Shown: positions 35,255-46,226 of the stretch, in pieces
Numbering within the stretch: position 1 is the first letter of the stretch
How the letters are laid out: every line of letters begins with the position of its first letter
From: Valencia hispanica
Lineage: Eukaryota; Chordata; Actinopteri; Cyprinodontiformes; Valenciidae
Length of the DNA stretch: 64,000 bases
Reading direction: 5' to 3'
Assembly: GCA_963556495.2 (NCBI GenBank)
Contig: OY747712.1
Span: forward strand, 14,915,235-14,979,234
Position numbers and translations under genes: made by a program
Notes under the pieces: model-generated
What the model saw: only the letters and a program-made list of their open reading frames with translations
Told to the model about the DNA's origin: nothing
The model's database searches: none

Positions 35255-35340
35255 GTCCTAAGGTGCTGCTGGGGTGTCAGCCCCCCCCACCCCCGCAACC
35301 CTGCATTAGGATGGACGGGTACAGAAAATGGATGGATAGA
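35255..35340 (-). repeat. Short interspersed repeat copy (minus)
   Basis: GCCCCCCCCACCCCCGCAACCCTGCATTAGGATGGACGGGTACAGAAAATGGATGGATAG is the reverse complement of the start of the CATCCATTATCTATACC repeat family, inserted into the transposon interior. Confidence 0.6.
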
Positions 35341-35524
35341 TATTTAGTTAGAAGATCTGGATAGGACATAGCCCTTTCATCAGTTTGTTTATTTTTATTT
35401 GAATTAGGTTCTGCTTTTCCTTTGTACAAAACAAAAGCAAAGTAAGTTTATCCAACACTTATTGTGAGCTTTTAATACAGAACAGAATTTAACATTTTAC
35501 TTGTGCAATAATTAGGCAATCGAT

Positions 35525-35705
35525 TTCAATTCAATTCAGTTTATATATATATAGTGCTGATTCACAACAGATGTCATCTCAAGGCACTCAACAAGAAGTC
35601 ATTTCAATACATTTATACAAACATTCCAATCAGTTAAAACGTTTCCTATTGAAGGAATCCCAGCAGATTGCGTCAATCATTGGCGTGAGGTTGGGCCCCG
35701 TATTT
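35525..35705 (-). mobile_element. L2-like LINE 3' end fragment (minus)
   Basis: Reverse complement of the LINE terminus seen at 21590-21710: TTCAATTCAGTTTATATATATATAGTGCTGATTCACAACAGATGTCATCTCAAGG, then CATTTCAATACATTTATACAAACATTCCAATCAGTT. About 180 bases, severely 5'-truncated. It inserted into the Kolobok-like element and so is younger than it. Confidence 0.75.
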
Positions 35706-36355
35706 ACAATCAAATCATTGTAATTCCTTGCCAAAGAACTTCTTCCTCTAAAAGCACTCATTTTGAAGGGCTACAAAGGGAACATATATGATTCGGCTAA
35801 AGACGCACAATTACATAAAAGTTTTCTGACTGCCAGGAGACTTTGACTGAGCTGTGTTGATTCAATGTCAGTCACGTCGCTTTCGTTTTCAAGGTCCCAG
35901 TCTAAATTTTGTAAAACAAAAATAAATTTGTGACAGTTTTTGGTTCAAATATGCTAAACAGTCCAAGACTGCATTAACAAATGTTAATTTAAAAACATTA
36001 AGCACCAAATAATAATGTACCATTAACAAAGTCATGGAAGACTTTCTTCTTTCTACTTCTTTTTGCTTTGCCCCAATTGTCCATTACCTAAAAGATAAAA
36101 CAGGACAGAGCTTAACTTTCTGGACACTAAATCCTGTCCATTTTTTTCCCACATTGGGAAAGCAATTGGACATAATTTTGAATCAAACATGCTAGTGATT
36201 GTATATACAAAAGAATGTTGATTGTTGAATTACACCCCAAACAGATCTGGCTGACCACTGTTAGTCACAAGATTAAAACCATCAGGTGGATTTAATGTTA
36301 TCGCTAATTAGTCTGTTAGGTGCTTTTCAAAATGTTACTGAAGTAACAGTGTAAA

Positions 36356-36391
36356 TAATATATAAATATATATGTATATATATATATATTA
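36356..36391. repeat. AT-rich (TA)n tract
   Basis: ATAATATATAAATATATATGTATATATATATATATTAG, an imperfect TA-dinucleotide tract just beyond the 3' end of the transposase relict. Confidence 0.85.
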
Positions 36392-38531
36392 GAAAAAAAG
36401 ATTTATTACCAAGTCTTGCCATTCTTGTTGGTGCAGCAGAAGGAATATAACGTAACCCTGTTTGTAAGGAAGACACACAGCCTTTTTGTAGACGGTTACT
36501 CTGCTTGTCAGTATTCTCTTTGCCATTGTCAAGTAACTGCTGACAAACATTGTGTTGAAGAGCTTTGAGTTGCAGTATCTTTTCAAAGACACTCTCACAG
36601 TTTCCCTAAACACATCCATCCTTAGTGTTCCATCACTTCGTTTCTCCTGGATAAATCCCACTGCATTATCGATCAGGAACACAAAGTTGTCAGGAATCTT
36701 TGCTGTTAGCTTGCTTGTCTTTCAGGATTGTCTGGCATGTCTTTCAGTACATTGTCTTTCAGCAAGTCTTTTTGTGAATTGCACTAGCGGTTGTTTGCCA
36801 CTTCTCACCATTTTTTTGATAACCTGTAAGTGGTTTTCAAATAGAAAACATGAAATATCGTTCAAAGAGCTGTGGGAGTTTGCAGCATCATCTGATAAGT
36901 GTTTGGTGGAATTGATGTTGTATTTTGAAAAGGTGGGTCCATAAAAATCCATAGAGCCATCCACAAAGTGCCCCAGAATGTTGTGCGCGTATCCTAGATA
37001 AGACTCTCTCTTATCAGCTTCATCCAAAAGTATGCTCATACCAACACTCAGACAAAGAAAGTGGTGATACTGTTCATTAGGAAGTACATCTTTCAAGATT
37101 AATGGTCCTGTGTAGACCATGAACTAACGTAGCTCAGTAGCTTTCCACCAGTCCAAGTCTTCCATGCTTCTTGGCTGCCTTGCAAACTCTGCAGGCAAAG
37201 CTTGTTTCAGCTGACTAATGTTCATTTGTACATGCTCTCTCTGAGCTTTACTCAGGCGACAGATAATTGGGCCACGCCACAAGTATGTCAGAAGCTTTTC
37301 GTGGCTCCAAGACAAACTAAGTGCTTGTAGTCAAGGGGGAACTGTTTCACAAACAAAATAGCAGCTCTAACAAGAAGTGATATTTGTTTTTGATGGTCAG
37401 GGTATCCAACTCGGTTGAATAACTCATCTGTTCTTCCTTCAGAAGTACCATTTGTCAAATAACTACCCTATTTTTGATCATTTGTGCTGCTGCAACACCC
37501 CGCTCACATCCATGCAGACTATTATGACTTTTTATAGATTTTAGAAATGACCGGGCTTGTGCATCACAGATGATCGCCTTTACTGTAACTGTGTGAACTG
37601 TGAATGAAACTCCATTTTGGATGAGTGGTTGCAACTCCTCCAAGAAATCTTGTAAAAACTCAACAGGGTTAGGCTTGCTGGACCCATAATACAGAGCTAC
37701 AAAAAATGGCTGAAAATTTGGAATTTGACCAATAATGGGCCAGAAACACATTTTAAATAATGGCACGCCGTCCACATTAAAGCACAGTTCAACCTGCTTT
37801 GGCAGTGTCCCTTTTGAAATGTGTTCAATAAGGTAACGCTCAATGCCATAGTAAATATATTGTCCATTGCATTTATTTTGAACTGGCACTCCTTGTGGAG
37901 TATCAAGAAGGTTTCTAGCATCTTTGGGAAGTCTATGACCATGGTACCCGAGCACACAAAGAAGCACATTTTGTAGCTTGTGGGTTTGGTTTGTAGCAGT
38001 AGCCCAATTAGCCAAGTCTTCGAGGAGAGAATGTGTTTCATCAGTTGAATGTGAAGTCTCATCCAACTGCTCAGAATCTGTTTCAGTAGAATCTGCGTCA
38101 TAATTGTGTTCTTCATTGGTATCACCCCTAATGGACACTGCTACTGTGCTGTCGAAAGAACTACAGCCCTCCATAGTAGGTCAATCGTCATATGTTGATC
38201 CCTCCGCGAGTGGGCTGCCCTGCCCCGCCAAGGCTGGTTCCACTGACCCCTCGGATTCAGAGCTGCTACCAGATTCCGCTAAGGCATCAACCCTTGCCCT
38301 TCGTCATCTCCACTTCTTTTGGTATTCAGACGACATGTTTAGCAATTCTACAATAACAAAATATTTTTAACGCAGTTATTGAGTACATACATGTCAAAAT
38401 CCAACTGGACTGCTCTCTCTCTGCTCTCTGGGGCTCGCAGCAGGCTCATAGCTGTATGGATGCGCTCCATCATATGTGTAATTGTAAACACTTGAGGTTT
38501 CTTCAGTGTTGGATCCAGCATTAAAATCCAT
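36389..38531 (-). pseudogene. DDE-type transposase relict (Kolobok/Tnp2-like)
   Basis: The main frame (38174-37455, 239 residues) contains FNVDGVPLF with Asp135, a long WPIIGQI..FQPFFVALYYG block, KAIICDAQARSFL with Asp204 and HGCER at 221-225. In adjacent frames follow SLLVRAAILFVKQFPLDYKH, then LTYLWRGPIICRLSKAQREH. MVYTGPLILKDVLPNEQYHH follows, then DISCFLFENHLQVIKKMVRS with a candidate catalytic Glu, and an FVFLIDNAVGF-type C-terminal part. The order D, D, E suits an RNase-H-fold transposase. This protein family is common in fish and invertebrate repeats. A frameshift near 37330 and an in-frame TAG after WWKATELR (about 37124) break it. Upstream stops interrupt the N-terminal part starting MSSEYQKKW. 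A small first exon starting at 38531 (MDFNAGSNTEETSSVYNYTY) is possible. Confidence 0.8.
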
Positions 38532-38704
38532 TGTTTTCTAGTGATGGAGCTGACGGGTCTCCCTTCGCCTATGTCACTTCCGGTCTGAGGAGGTTAAATT
38601 TTCTCACAAAAACAACTCAAGCAGTCAAAATTATTTATTTAAGAGTAATTTTCATTTAGAACCAGTTCCTAACATATTTCTCTAAACAGTGGCTTAAGGT
38701 GGTG

Positions 38705-38728
38705 TTTAACCTGCAATATGCTCTTTAA
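38705..38728 (-). repeat. Right terminal inverted repeat and TTAA
   Basis: TTTAACCTGCAATATGCTCT followed by TTAA; the inverted partner of 32881-32904. Confidence 0.8.
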
Positions 38729-38729
38729 A

Positions 38730-40815
38730 TCATGACGTTAACTGCAGTTCACACAGTGACTTTTAAAACCATTGAACTGATCTTACAACCAAAGACTTTA
38801 ATTAGAATTGAACTGACAGACCAGCAGAAAGTTAGGCAAAAATCTGAAGTGGAAGAAAAATGAAGCACTGGTTTTCTAAATTATTTTGAAAAGCAGATCA
38901 AATTACAGTAAAGTTTATAGTTGTAATGCAACTAAATCTGTAAAATTGAAATAATTCTTATGACTTTACAAGGTACTGTATTCAAAAATACTTTACTTCA
39001 AGAAGAGCATAGGATCTTTGTCAGTTCTGGATATTAAATACATTTTGGCTCATTCTAGAAATCATTTTAATTAGTAGTATGGGGCAGCGTTGGGCTTTTT
39101 GAATGCATAGATAGCAAACTCCTTGTTTAGGTAGAAAGACAAAATACGAGATATAACATGAGACCAGTCATATTATTTCTCTGCCCTCTAGGAACTTGTA
39201 CTGGAGATCAACACAATTTTATGCAACCATTCTTTTTTTGCATGCTCTTTTGTATATAACCTCAAGGAACATCTGCTATTGAGAGGCACAAAGTTCTCCT
39301 CCTCCTCCTCTCACTCACACCCCGGGACTCTGAGAGTGAGCACAGAAATAAATCTCCAGAAATGAAACATGAAACCATCTCTAGTGCCACAGGGCCCGTG
39401 GCTCTGACCAGCTGGAACATTCTGTAAAGGGAAAAGACGAGACCCTGAGCTTCCGTGAAGATGTGCCAAGGAAGTGTTAATTCCTTTTCAGCACTCTTCA
39501 AGGCACAGTGAAGGCATGTGAACATACAGCCAACAACATTTTGAGAATTGCCTCCTGTCCTTTTAAAATCTGTAGAATGAGATGGAAGGAGAACATGGAA
39601 ATTATGTTTGTTTTTTAATAACGCAGAGTTGCTCATTACGCTCCCTCCATCTGAGGCTGTTTAAATGGAACTCATAACAGAAGAATTACCAAGAGATGAA
39701 TGATGTTTGCATAATTTATGCTCAATTATAACAGCCCTAATTCAGAGGAGCAGAGTGAGAAAAAGGCTGCAGGAACAAAGCTTAAATATCAACGTTCACT
39801 GACCTCTGGTGGTGCTGCGGTTTCTTCTTTGGAGCCTCACTGCAGGAGGGAAGAAGCCTTTAAACATCACACGCAAGAATTCATAATGGATTGTATGTGT
39901 GCTGCGAAAAATTATCTGATAAGTCCTCTTACTATTTTTGTCTGCGGAGTGCAGTGAGTCAGCCCAGATGAGTCATGACTTCTAAAGGCTTGGCAGTGCT
40001 TTCTGATTGATAGTAATTATTCACAAGTGTCAATCAAATAAGTTGTGTAAGGTGTGTTATTTAAAGACTGCCGTTTCAGGAACAGCAGCTATAAGTCACA
40101 CAGCTGATACCCGGCATTTAGATTTCGTTATCTTTTTTTCCAATCCTATTTATTATTTACTTTTTGAGATAGTACTTCACATCATTTCCTACAGCAGCAA
40201 CATCAAGCTATATTTGCTGCGTTAAACAGCAAAATTTACACCGGCACAAACTCCTGCTGTTCAGTTTAGATGCCAGTTTCTTGCAATGGGATCCTTGTGT
40301 CCCAACTTAGGATGTATGTCAGTGAGGCAATCAGGTCCTGCAATGAAAGGGGAGCAGCTTTCCTCAAAGCAAAAACAATGCTCACCTGAAATCCCCACAG
40401 TTTAACCAGTCAGAGTGATTGGAAATGTTGCATCACGGAGCAGAAAGAGCGAGCAAGGACTGAAGTGAAATATTAAGAAAACTAAAACCACAGAGCTCTT
40501 ATACTTCTGATGTGGTCTTGCAAAATTGATTTGAGCAAAAAGGATGATTGTAAAAAGAAGTCCATCTTGTAGGCCTATCCCAAAGGGAAAAAAAGAGGGA
40601 AAGCTTCAATCACGGCTAAAATACCAAACATCAAGTTATAGTTCTGAAAAGGCATATAAAAGGTATCTTTCACTTTTTAACCATGTGAAAAAATAGCTCA
40701 ACACTTACTTTGCCTCATCCTGAAGCAGAATTGTGTGCCAAGATCTTTTATCTATATAGATATACTCTATTTAGGTGGAGATCAAGCTACGATTCACTTA
40801 ATGCAGATGGTAGTT
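38730..40815. other. No gene recognised
   Basis: Unassigned. The minus frame at 39262-39636 (124 codons) starts in a GC-moderate patch that includes a CCTCCTCCTCCTC run, but it has no recognisable domain. The plus frames at 39718-39957 and 40007-40225 are likewise featureless. Confidence 0.4.
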
Positions 40816-40818
40816 ATT

Positions 40819-40875
40819 TTTACAGCAGCACCATGTTCAAAAATAACTATATATTCCCTTTAATCTAAACTTTAG
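40819..40875 (+). repeat. Left arm of 57-bp inverted repeat
   Basis: Runs from TTTACAGCAGCACCATG to CCCTTTAATCTAAACTTTAG. It is the reverse complement of 41369-41425 with one mismatch in 57. About 493 bases separate the arms. Confidence 0.95.
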
Positions 40876-40924
40876 TTTTCAAAGTTTTTTAGCCAGGTTA
40901 GAAAAATGTACTGTATACGTAGTT

Positions 40925-41080
40925 CACTTCCATTCATCCATTATCTATACCTAATTATCCTTGCAGGGTCACAGGGGTGGGGCAGAGCTGGGACCTATCT
41001 CCAGCAACCATTGGGCAAGAGGGGTGGTACACCCTGGTCAGGTCGCCAACAGACGGTGGATAGTGGTTTGGATACATAGG
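40925..41080 (+). repeat. Teleost interspersed repeat, 5' part
   Basis: CATTCATCCATTATCTATACC, then TTATCCTTGCAGGGTCACAGGGG, GGACCTATCTCCAGC and GTACACCCTGGTCAGGTCGCCAACAGACGGTGG, matching the start of the repeat at 8610. It lies between the arms of the inverted repeat. Confidence 0.75.
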
Positions 41081-41368
41081 TTCCCTGTAACAAACTGAAT
41101 CCATTGTTTAAAGACACTTTTTGTATTTATTTACAAAGCTCATTTTTTAAAATCACCTGAAACATAAAAAGTTGACCCCGAAGTATTTACCGGGTATAGG
41201 GACCACAACTACCCAATAGCTGAAACCCACAAATAACCTCTCTAAAAACGCTTCTACGTGTCTGTTTCAATAGTTCAAACACTAAATACACCTTAATATG
41301 CATACATACGCAATGTAGAAGCTCTTGGGGGTACAGCCAATTAGTGCCAAGGACAATGAATAGTGCTC

Positions 41369-41425
41369 CTAAAGTTTAGATTAAAGGGAATATATAGTTA
41401 TTTTTGAAGATGGTGCTGCTGTAAA
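41369..41425 (-). repeat. Right arm of 57-bp inverted repeat
   Basis: Runs from CTAAAGTTTAGATTAAAGGG to ATGGTGCTGCTGTAAA. Homology to the left arm ends precisely here, and LINE coding homology begins within a few bases. Confidence 0.95.
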
Positions 41426-41427
41426 GA

Positions 41428-43432
41428 TGCTAGGGAATCGTTCTTTTCTGAAATCATCAACAGAAACATTAATAATGCACGGACTCTATTTGCAACAGTG
41501 GAAAGACTAACTAATCCTTTAGTGACAGTAGCCCCTGAACTAAACTCTACCAGGGCCTGCAATGAATTTGCCAGCTTTTTCACTGAAAAGATTCTAGACG
41601 GTCAATCTGTACCTCAATATCGAACCCACAACCAGTGCCATTCCCAATCAACAACAATGTAGAGAAAATGTCTGAATTCCACGAATTAAACCAGAACAGC
41701 CTTGAAAAAATCATTATCCAATTAAGCTCCTCCTCCTGCTGTCTTGATATCCTACCCACAGCTTTTCTAAAGAAAGTTCTTCCTGTTATTGGTTCTGATC
41801 TTGTTCAAATAGTGAACTCATCACTGCTATCAGGTGTCTTCCCTCAGGCTTTAAAAACAGCAGTTATTAAACCACTGCTAAAGAAGAAAAATCTGGACAA
41901 CACGTTAATGCAGAACTACAGGCCAATCTCTAATCTTCCATTCATCAGTAAGATTATTGAAAAAGCTGTGTTTCAGCAGTTAAATAGCTTCATAACAATG
42001 ACAAACCGTTTTGATGCTTTTCAGTCTGGTTTCCGCGCTCACCACAGCACCGAGACTGTCCTCGTCAAAGTATTTAATGACATCCGCATAAATACAGACT
42101 GTGGAAGAACCACAGTGCTGGTTCTGTTGGACCTCAGTGCAGCATTTGACACTGTTGATCATGATGTTTTATTGGAACGACTGGAGAGCTGGGTCGGACT
42201 CTCTGGTACACTACTTGGCTGGTTCGAGTCTTACCTAAAGAACAGGGACTTCTATGTTTCAATAGGAAACTTTTCATCAGAACGAACAGAAATGACATGT
42301 GGGGTGCCCCAGGGCTCCATCCTGGGGCCCTTCTTATTTAATATCTACATGCTCCCACTAGGCAAGATTATAGCGACCAATAACATTAGCTACCATAACT
42401 ACGCAGATGACACTCAGCTCAACATTACAATGTCACCAGGTGACTCTGAACCCATTCAAACCCTAAATCAATGCATTGACCAAATAAATGGATGGATGTG
42501 CCATAACTTTCTCCAGCTGAATAGAAACAAAACTGAAGTGATTATTTTTGGACCCAAGGAGGAACGATCAAGAGTCAGCACACAGCTTCAATTAATACAG
42601 CTAGAAACTACTGATCAGGTTCGTAACCTAGGTGTAGTAATGGACTCAGACCTGAACCTCCAGGGTCACATAAAGGCAATAACAAGGTCAGCGTTCTATC
42701 ACCTGAAGAACATTTCTAGGATTAAAGGACTGATTTTGCAACACGACCTAGAAAAACTCATCCATGCGTTTATCTTTAGTCGGATTGATTACTGCAACAG
42801 CATCTTGACAGGTCTGCCTAAAAAGTCAATCAGACAGCTGCAGCTGATCCAGAACGCTGCCGCTTGCGTCCTCACTAGAACCAGGAAAGTAGAGCACATC
42901 ACCCCAGTTCTAAAGTCCTTACACTGGCTCCCTGTAGCTCAGAGAATAGACTTTAAAATACTTTTACTAGTTTATAAATCATTACATGGCTTAGCACCAA
43001 AATATGTTGAAGACCTGTTGTCATGGTACCAACCACCAAGACCACTCAGGTCCTCCAACTCTAGCCTACTAAACATCCCTAGACTCAGAACTAAACATGG
43101 AGAAGCAGCTTTCAGTTTTTATGCTCCCCTTATCTGGAACAGACTTCCTGATGAGTGTAGAGCTGCTGAAACTCTGAACTGCTTTAAATCGAGACTAAAA
43201 CCCATCTGTTTAGAATTGCCTTCGAGTAAATGCTTGATGTCATATGTATGAAATGTGTTCATGCTCTCTTGCTTTTTTTAAATTTTTCTCTTGCTTTATT
43301 GTGTATCATGTGTAATGTGTGTTTCTTTTATGTGTTTCTTTTAAATCACCAAATCATGTAAAGCACCTTGAATTACCCTGCTGTTGAAAGTGTGCTATAC
43401 AAATAAAATTGGCTTGCCTTGCCTTGCCTCCT
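41428..43432 (+). mobile_element. L2-clade LINE, 5'-truncated, with 3' tail
   Basis: A non-LTR retrotransposon copy running from inside ORF2 to the 3' terminus. The 3' end reads GTAAAGCACCTTGAATTACC, then GTGCTATACAAATAAAATTGGC, followed by a short (TTGCC)n tail (about 43412-43430). Its relatives at 17.1-17.8 kb and 48.37-48.43 kb share that end. The endonuclease domain and 5' UTR are absent, as expected from incomplete target-primed reverse transcription. Compared with the other LINE fragments it is young: the coding region is nearly intact. Confidence 0.9.
41635..43251 (+). CDS. LINE ORF2 reverse transcriptase, partial (538 codons)
   Basis: Uninterrupted frame encoding the RT and C-terminal region of an L2-type ORF2 protein. 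Motifs in order are [17 protein letters not shown] (94-110), [12 protein letters not shown] (129-140), [13 protein letters not shown] with the first catalytic Asp (164-176), [14 protein letters not shown] (222-235), the catalytic YADD (256-259) and [11 protein letters not shown] (292-302). [13 protein letters not shown] (383-395) and [13 protein letters not shown] C-terminal sequence follow. The annotated Met is probably not the natural start: sequence from 41430 codes for upstream ORF2 residues (SEIINRNINNARTLFATVER, then [10 protein letters not shown]) in another frame. A frameshift therefore lies near 41630-41640. RT residues look intact, but without the endonuclease it should not retrotranspose on its own. 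Confidence 0.9.
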   Translation: MPFPINNNVEKMSEFHELNQNSLEKIIIQLSSSSCCLDILPTAFLKKVLPVIGSDLVQIVNSSLLSGVFPQALKTAVIKPLLKKKNLDNTLMQNYRPISNLPFISKIIEKAVFQQLNSFITMTNRFDAFQSGFRAHHSTETVLVKVFNDIRINTDCGRTTVLVLLDLSAAFDTVDHDVLLERLESWVGLSGTLLGWFESYLKNRDFYVSIGNFSSERTEMTCGVPQGSILGPFLFNIYMLPLGKIIATNNISYHNYADDTQLNITMSPGDSEPIQTLNQCIDQINGWMCHNFLQLNRNKTEVIIFGPKEERSRVSTQLQLIQLETTDQVRNLGVVMDSDLNLQGHIKAITRSAFYHLKNISRIKGLILQHDLEKLIHAFIFSRIDYCNSILTGLPKKSIRQLQLIQNAAACVLTRTRKVEHITPVLKSLHWLPVAQRIDFKILLLVYKSLHGLAPKYVEDLLSWYQPPRPLRSSNSSLLNIPRLRTKHGEAAFSFYAPLIWNRLPDECRAAETLNCFKSRLKPICLELPSSKCLMSYV

Positions 43433-43434
43433 GT

Positions 43435-44000
43435 TTTAGCTGCTTTTAAAAATGCCGGCCAATTGCGTGTCAAGTAAGGTTGCACCCAATTATTTCAGAT
43501 TCCCAAGCTGCATTTTCTTTTGACGATTTTGGATTTGCTTTACAACGAAATCCATAATAGGCAGATTTTCGACCAATAATTTAGAGTTACGTTCCACAGA
43601 AAAATCCGCAAATAGGTGAATCCTCAAATATTGTACTGCAAATAGGTTTAAGAGTGAAAAAAAGCAAAAATAAAGAGTCTGGATGGGAGCTAATACTTTT
43701 CATAGCATTGTGAGTTAAATATATTTACTGTAGACTATTTGTAAGACCAAAGTTTCCCCAAGTTGCTTCTGGATAAGTTTGTCAAACAGGGTGATTCCAA
43801 TTGGATTTACTTTGGCTCTACTGATAAATTACATTTGATTTCATGAATAAGATAAATTGCAGTAAAGTTTTTATGTCTTCATGTAAAAAATTTATTAGTT
43901 CTTTGCATCTGAACCTTATAGATTGGTCTTATTGGGGTGTGTGTGTGTGGGGGGGGGGCTTTTATGTATCATGTTTTGATTGATAAATGGAAATGAAATG
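43435..44000. other. No gene recognised
   Basis: AT-rich, with a short (GT)n-(G)9 tract at 43938-43958. No frame or repeat family was identified. Confidence 0.45.
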
Positions 44001-44335
44001 ACTTCTAGATGTAACGCTCAGTTATTTAAAACTATTTCCCACACAAGGCTTAACAGAAATTTAGAGCTCCTTACAATTGACCATTTAAGAGGTCTATACT
44101 TTTCTGCACTCAAATTTCTAGACGACTGTTGGGTATGGTGGACGATGTGTGATCCTGTGGGCTTATTTGCCTTTCAAAGGCACTAGAGACATTGTTGACA
44201 TGCATGGCGTAATGAGCTCCTTAAAAAACTATTTAACAGGCTCTTTAAAAGACTTTGACTTTTTTTTCAACTGCATAATCCAAAACATATAGCTAAATCA
44301 CTGCAGGAATTGTTAACCGGATGCAAAATCAATTT
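44001..44335 (+). pseudogene. Tc1-like transposase fragment
   Basis: Around 44130-44230 one plus frame reads GGRCVILWAYLPFKGTRDIV, then DMHGVMSSLKNYLTGSLKDF. This is the block after KHGGG (relatives have VMLWGCFSSKGTGNLV..HGIM). Downstream TTTTTTTTCAACTGCATAATCCAAAACATA is the decayed FQQDNDPKHT region, with the second Asp codon lost. Fragment only. Confidence 0.6.
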
Positions 44336-45029
44336 CTCTGCCATCTCATTGCCATCTCAGTCTGAAGACCTAAATAGGTTTTCTTTCACTGAAGCTGAGG
44401 AGAAGAGTGCATTATAGTACACCCAAGACTCTAGACGACAGAGATTGAATAAAGGGGAACAGACAAATGCATCTCCATCTGGTGCAGCAGCTGCACTGCT
44501 CCAGATTCGAAGACCCAACAGAGGGTGGTGAAGTGAGAAAATAAAATCCTCTCTTTCCACCGCAAAGGACACTGGGCACAAATATTGTTGCAAACCTCAA
44601 TCATCCACATAATGGCATGTTTTCCCTGCTGGTATCTGGAAGGAGGTAGGACAGTTTCCGATGCAGAACAGCTTCCTTCTCAGGACCATAAGAATGTTAA
44701 ATAGGAAGTAAGGTGTGCCTCTTCAGTGTTCATTTCAACTGTACTTTAGCATTCTTAAAATGTTTTTACTCTTAGGTTTTTTTTGTTGCTTACTGTAAAA
44801 AACAGTTTTTCATTCTTTAGGAGTTTCTATAAAAATTGTATTTAATTTAAAGCTTGGTTTTTCCTGTACTTTCGGATTATGAAAGTCAGACTATCAGATT
44901 GTCTTATCATACTTCAGCAGTAAAAGATGGATCTATTTTAAGGCTTCATGCACATCTTTACCAGGGGAGCCAGGAAGTGAGGCGGGCCCGTACTTATTAA
45001 AGGTCTCATTCACTGAAAATCAGTCAATG

Positions 45030-45190
45030 GCCAAATCAATGTAAGATACTTTTTGAAATACGATCGGTCACTCTGAGTTTCATATCCATGCTACATGTAA
45101 AAAATGTCTTCAACCCCATTGAAGAAAATCTGCTTTCCTTCACAGCTTTATAAACTTTACATTGTAATATTTTACTAGTTGTTTCACTAG
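45030..45190 (+). mobile_element. Fragment of the zinc-finger transposon 5' region
   Basis: TTTGAAATACGATCGGTCACTCTGAGTTTCATATCCATGCTACATGTAAAAAATGTCTTCAACCCCAT parallels 14665-14735 and 15630-15690, the upstream parts of the two zinc-finger modules. It is shorter and diverged. Confidence 0.5.
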
Positions 45191-45280
45191 CAACTATATT
45201 TGGATAATTTCTCCATATAAATGCCAAAATTTCAAAGTGAACAACTATGTCACAAATCTGTACAAACATTATTAATGCTT

Positions 45281-46226
45281 TTATTTATTTATCTTTTTTC
45301 AAATCAAATCTTGGCAGTTGGTAATGTAGCACCTGCTGCTGTTCCTCAGTGTACCAGCAGATGGCGACGTAGCATCATCTTTCCCAGCTTGACCAAAGAC
45401 AGTAGACCCAGGTAGATAATCCAATGTTTATATTGTAGGTACATTTATAGATCCTTTCTTTACAGTGGACTTCCTCTGTCATACAAGGTGACCAAAAAAA
45501 GAAAAGAAATAAAAGAAAAGAAAAAGCATACAGTACAATCAAGAAACCAAACCTATATAACATATGATTGTCACTTACTGCGAGTCACAAAAAAAGTACA
45601 TACCATGAATAAATAATCTACAGATATATTTACAATATGCACAGCGAGAACTCAATGGAAGTGCAAATAAAGCTTTGGATCCCCGTACAGGAAAAAAAGG
45701 TAAGCAGATGGAGCCATAGCTGTCATAGTTTTACAGGACATTTAGGAACATTTGAGCTTTGAGCTCCTGCATTTAATCACTTTCAAAAGTGAGCTGAGCA
45801 AAAACAGAAATGAGATAAGCGTTAAAATGGACACGTTAAAGTATATACAGTGCATTCCCGTGGAAAACCAGTGTCTAATGCTCGTCGTCCAATGAGGATC
45901 AAGGTAACAAACACGCGACTACAGGCAGCTGAGAGAGAGAAAGAAAAAAAGAAAGCGAGAGGGATCCAGAGAGGAAAAGTAACAGCTCATTGTGCTCCTG
46001 TTGATTCCTTCTGCTTCATTACTTCACTCTGTACAACTCTTTCCCGTCTGGACAGTAAAAAGGAAGGAGAGCTGGTCAAATGGAGCATGGAGCCGCAGGT
46101 AAGGTCAGGTGTGTACCTGTTGGCTCCGGTTGGTTCGGTTACACACACTCTTCACATAATGCACACATGTGAGCTGCAGTCCATCTGCGCTGTCCCACAT
46201 TATCTGGAGACGACAGGAGATCCCCT
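45281..46226 (-). other. ptprm: Probable ptprm 3' UTR
   Basis: This immediately follows the ptprm stop codon on the minus strand. A candidate polyadenylation signal, AATAAA within AAATAAATAA on the minus strand, lies at about 45281-45290, giving a UTR of roughly 0.95 kb. The plus-strand frame at 45850-46230 runs antisense through this region and is not credible as a gene. The true transcript end is unknown; other TTTATT sites further left are possible. Confidence 0.35.

Larger units (their letters stand above)
32885..38724. mobile_element. Kolobok-like DNA transposon, 5.8 kb, TTAA-flanked
   Basis: The left terminus AGAGCATATTGTAGGTCAAA and the reverse complement of the right terminus AGAGCATATTGCAGGTTAAA match over 20 bases with two differences. 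Each is bordered by TTAA (32881-32884 and 38725-38728), consistent with a 4-bp target-site duplication. Inside, a THAP-finger relict reads rightward from 33167 and a DDE-type transposase relict reads leftward from 38531. TTAA duplications and THAP fingers are known traits of Kolobok elements; piggyBac also uses TTAA but normally begins CCC. The interior has later insertions (a short interspersed repeat and a LINE 3' end). Both genes are broken, so the element is not autonomous. The superfamily label is inferred. Confidence 0.72.

Noticed and set aside
39262..39636. 124-codon minus frame
   Set aside because: Begins at a poly-A context, has no recognisable domain and ends in a CCT-repeat-derived Arg run.
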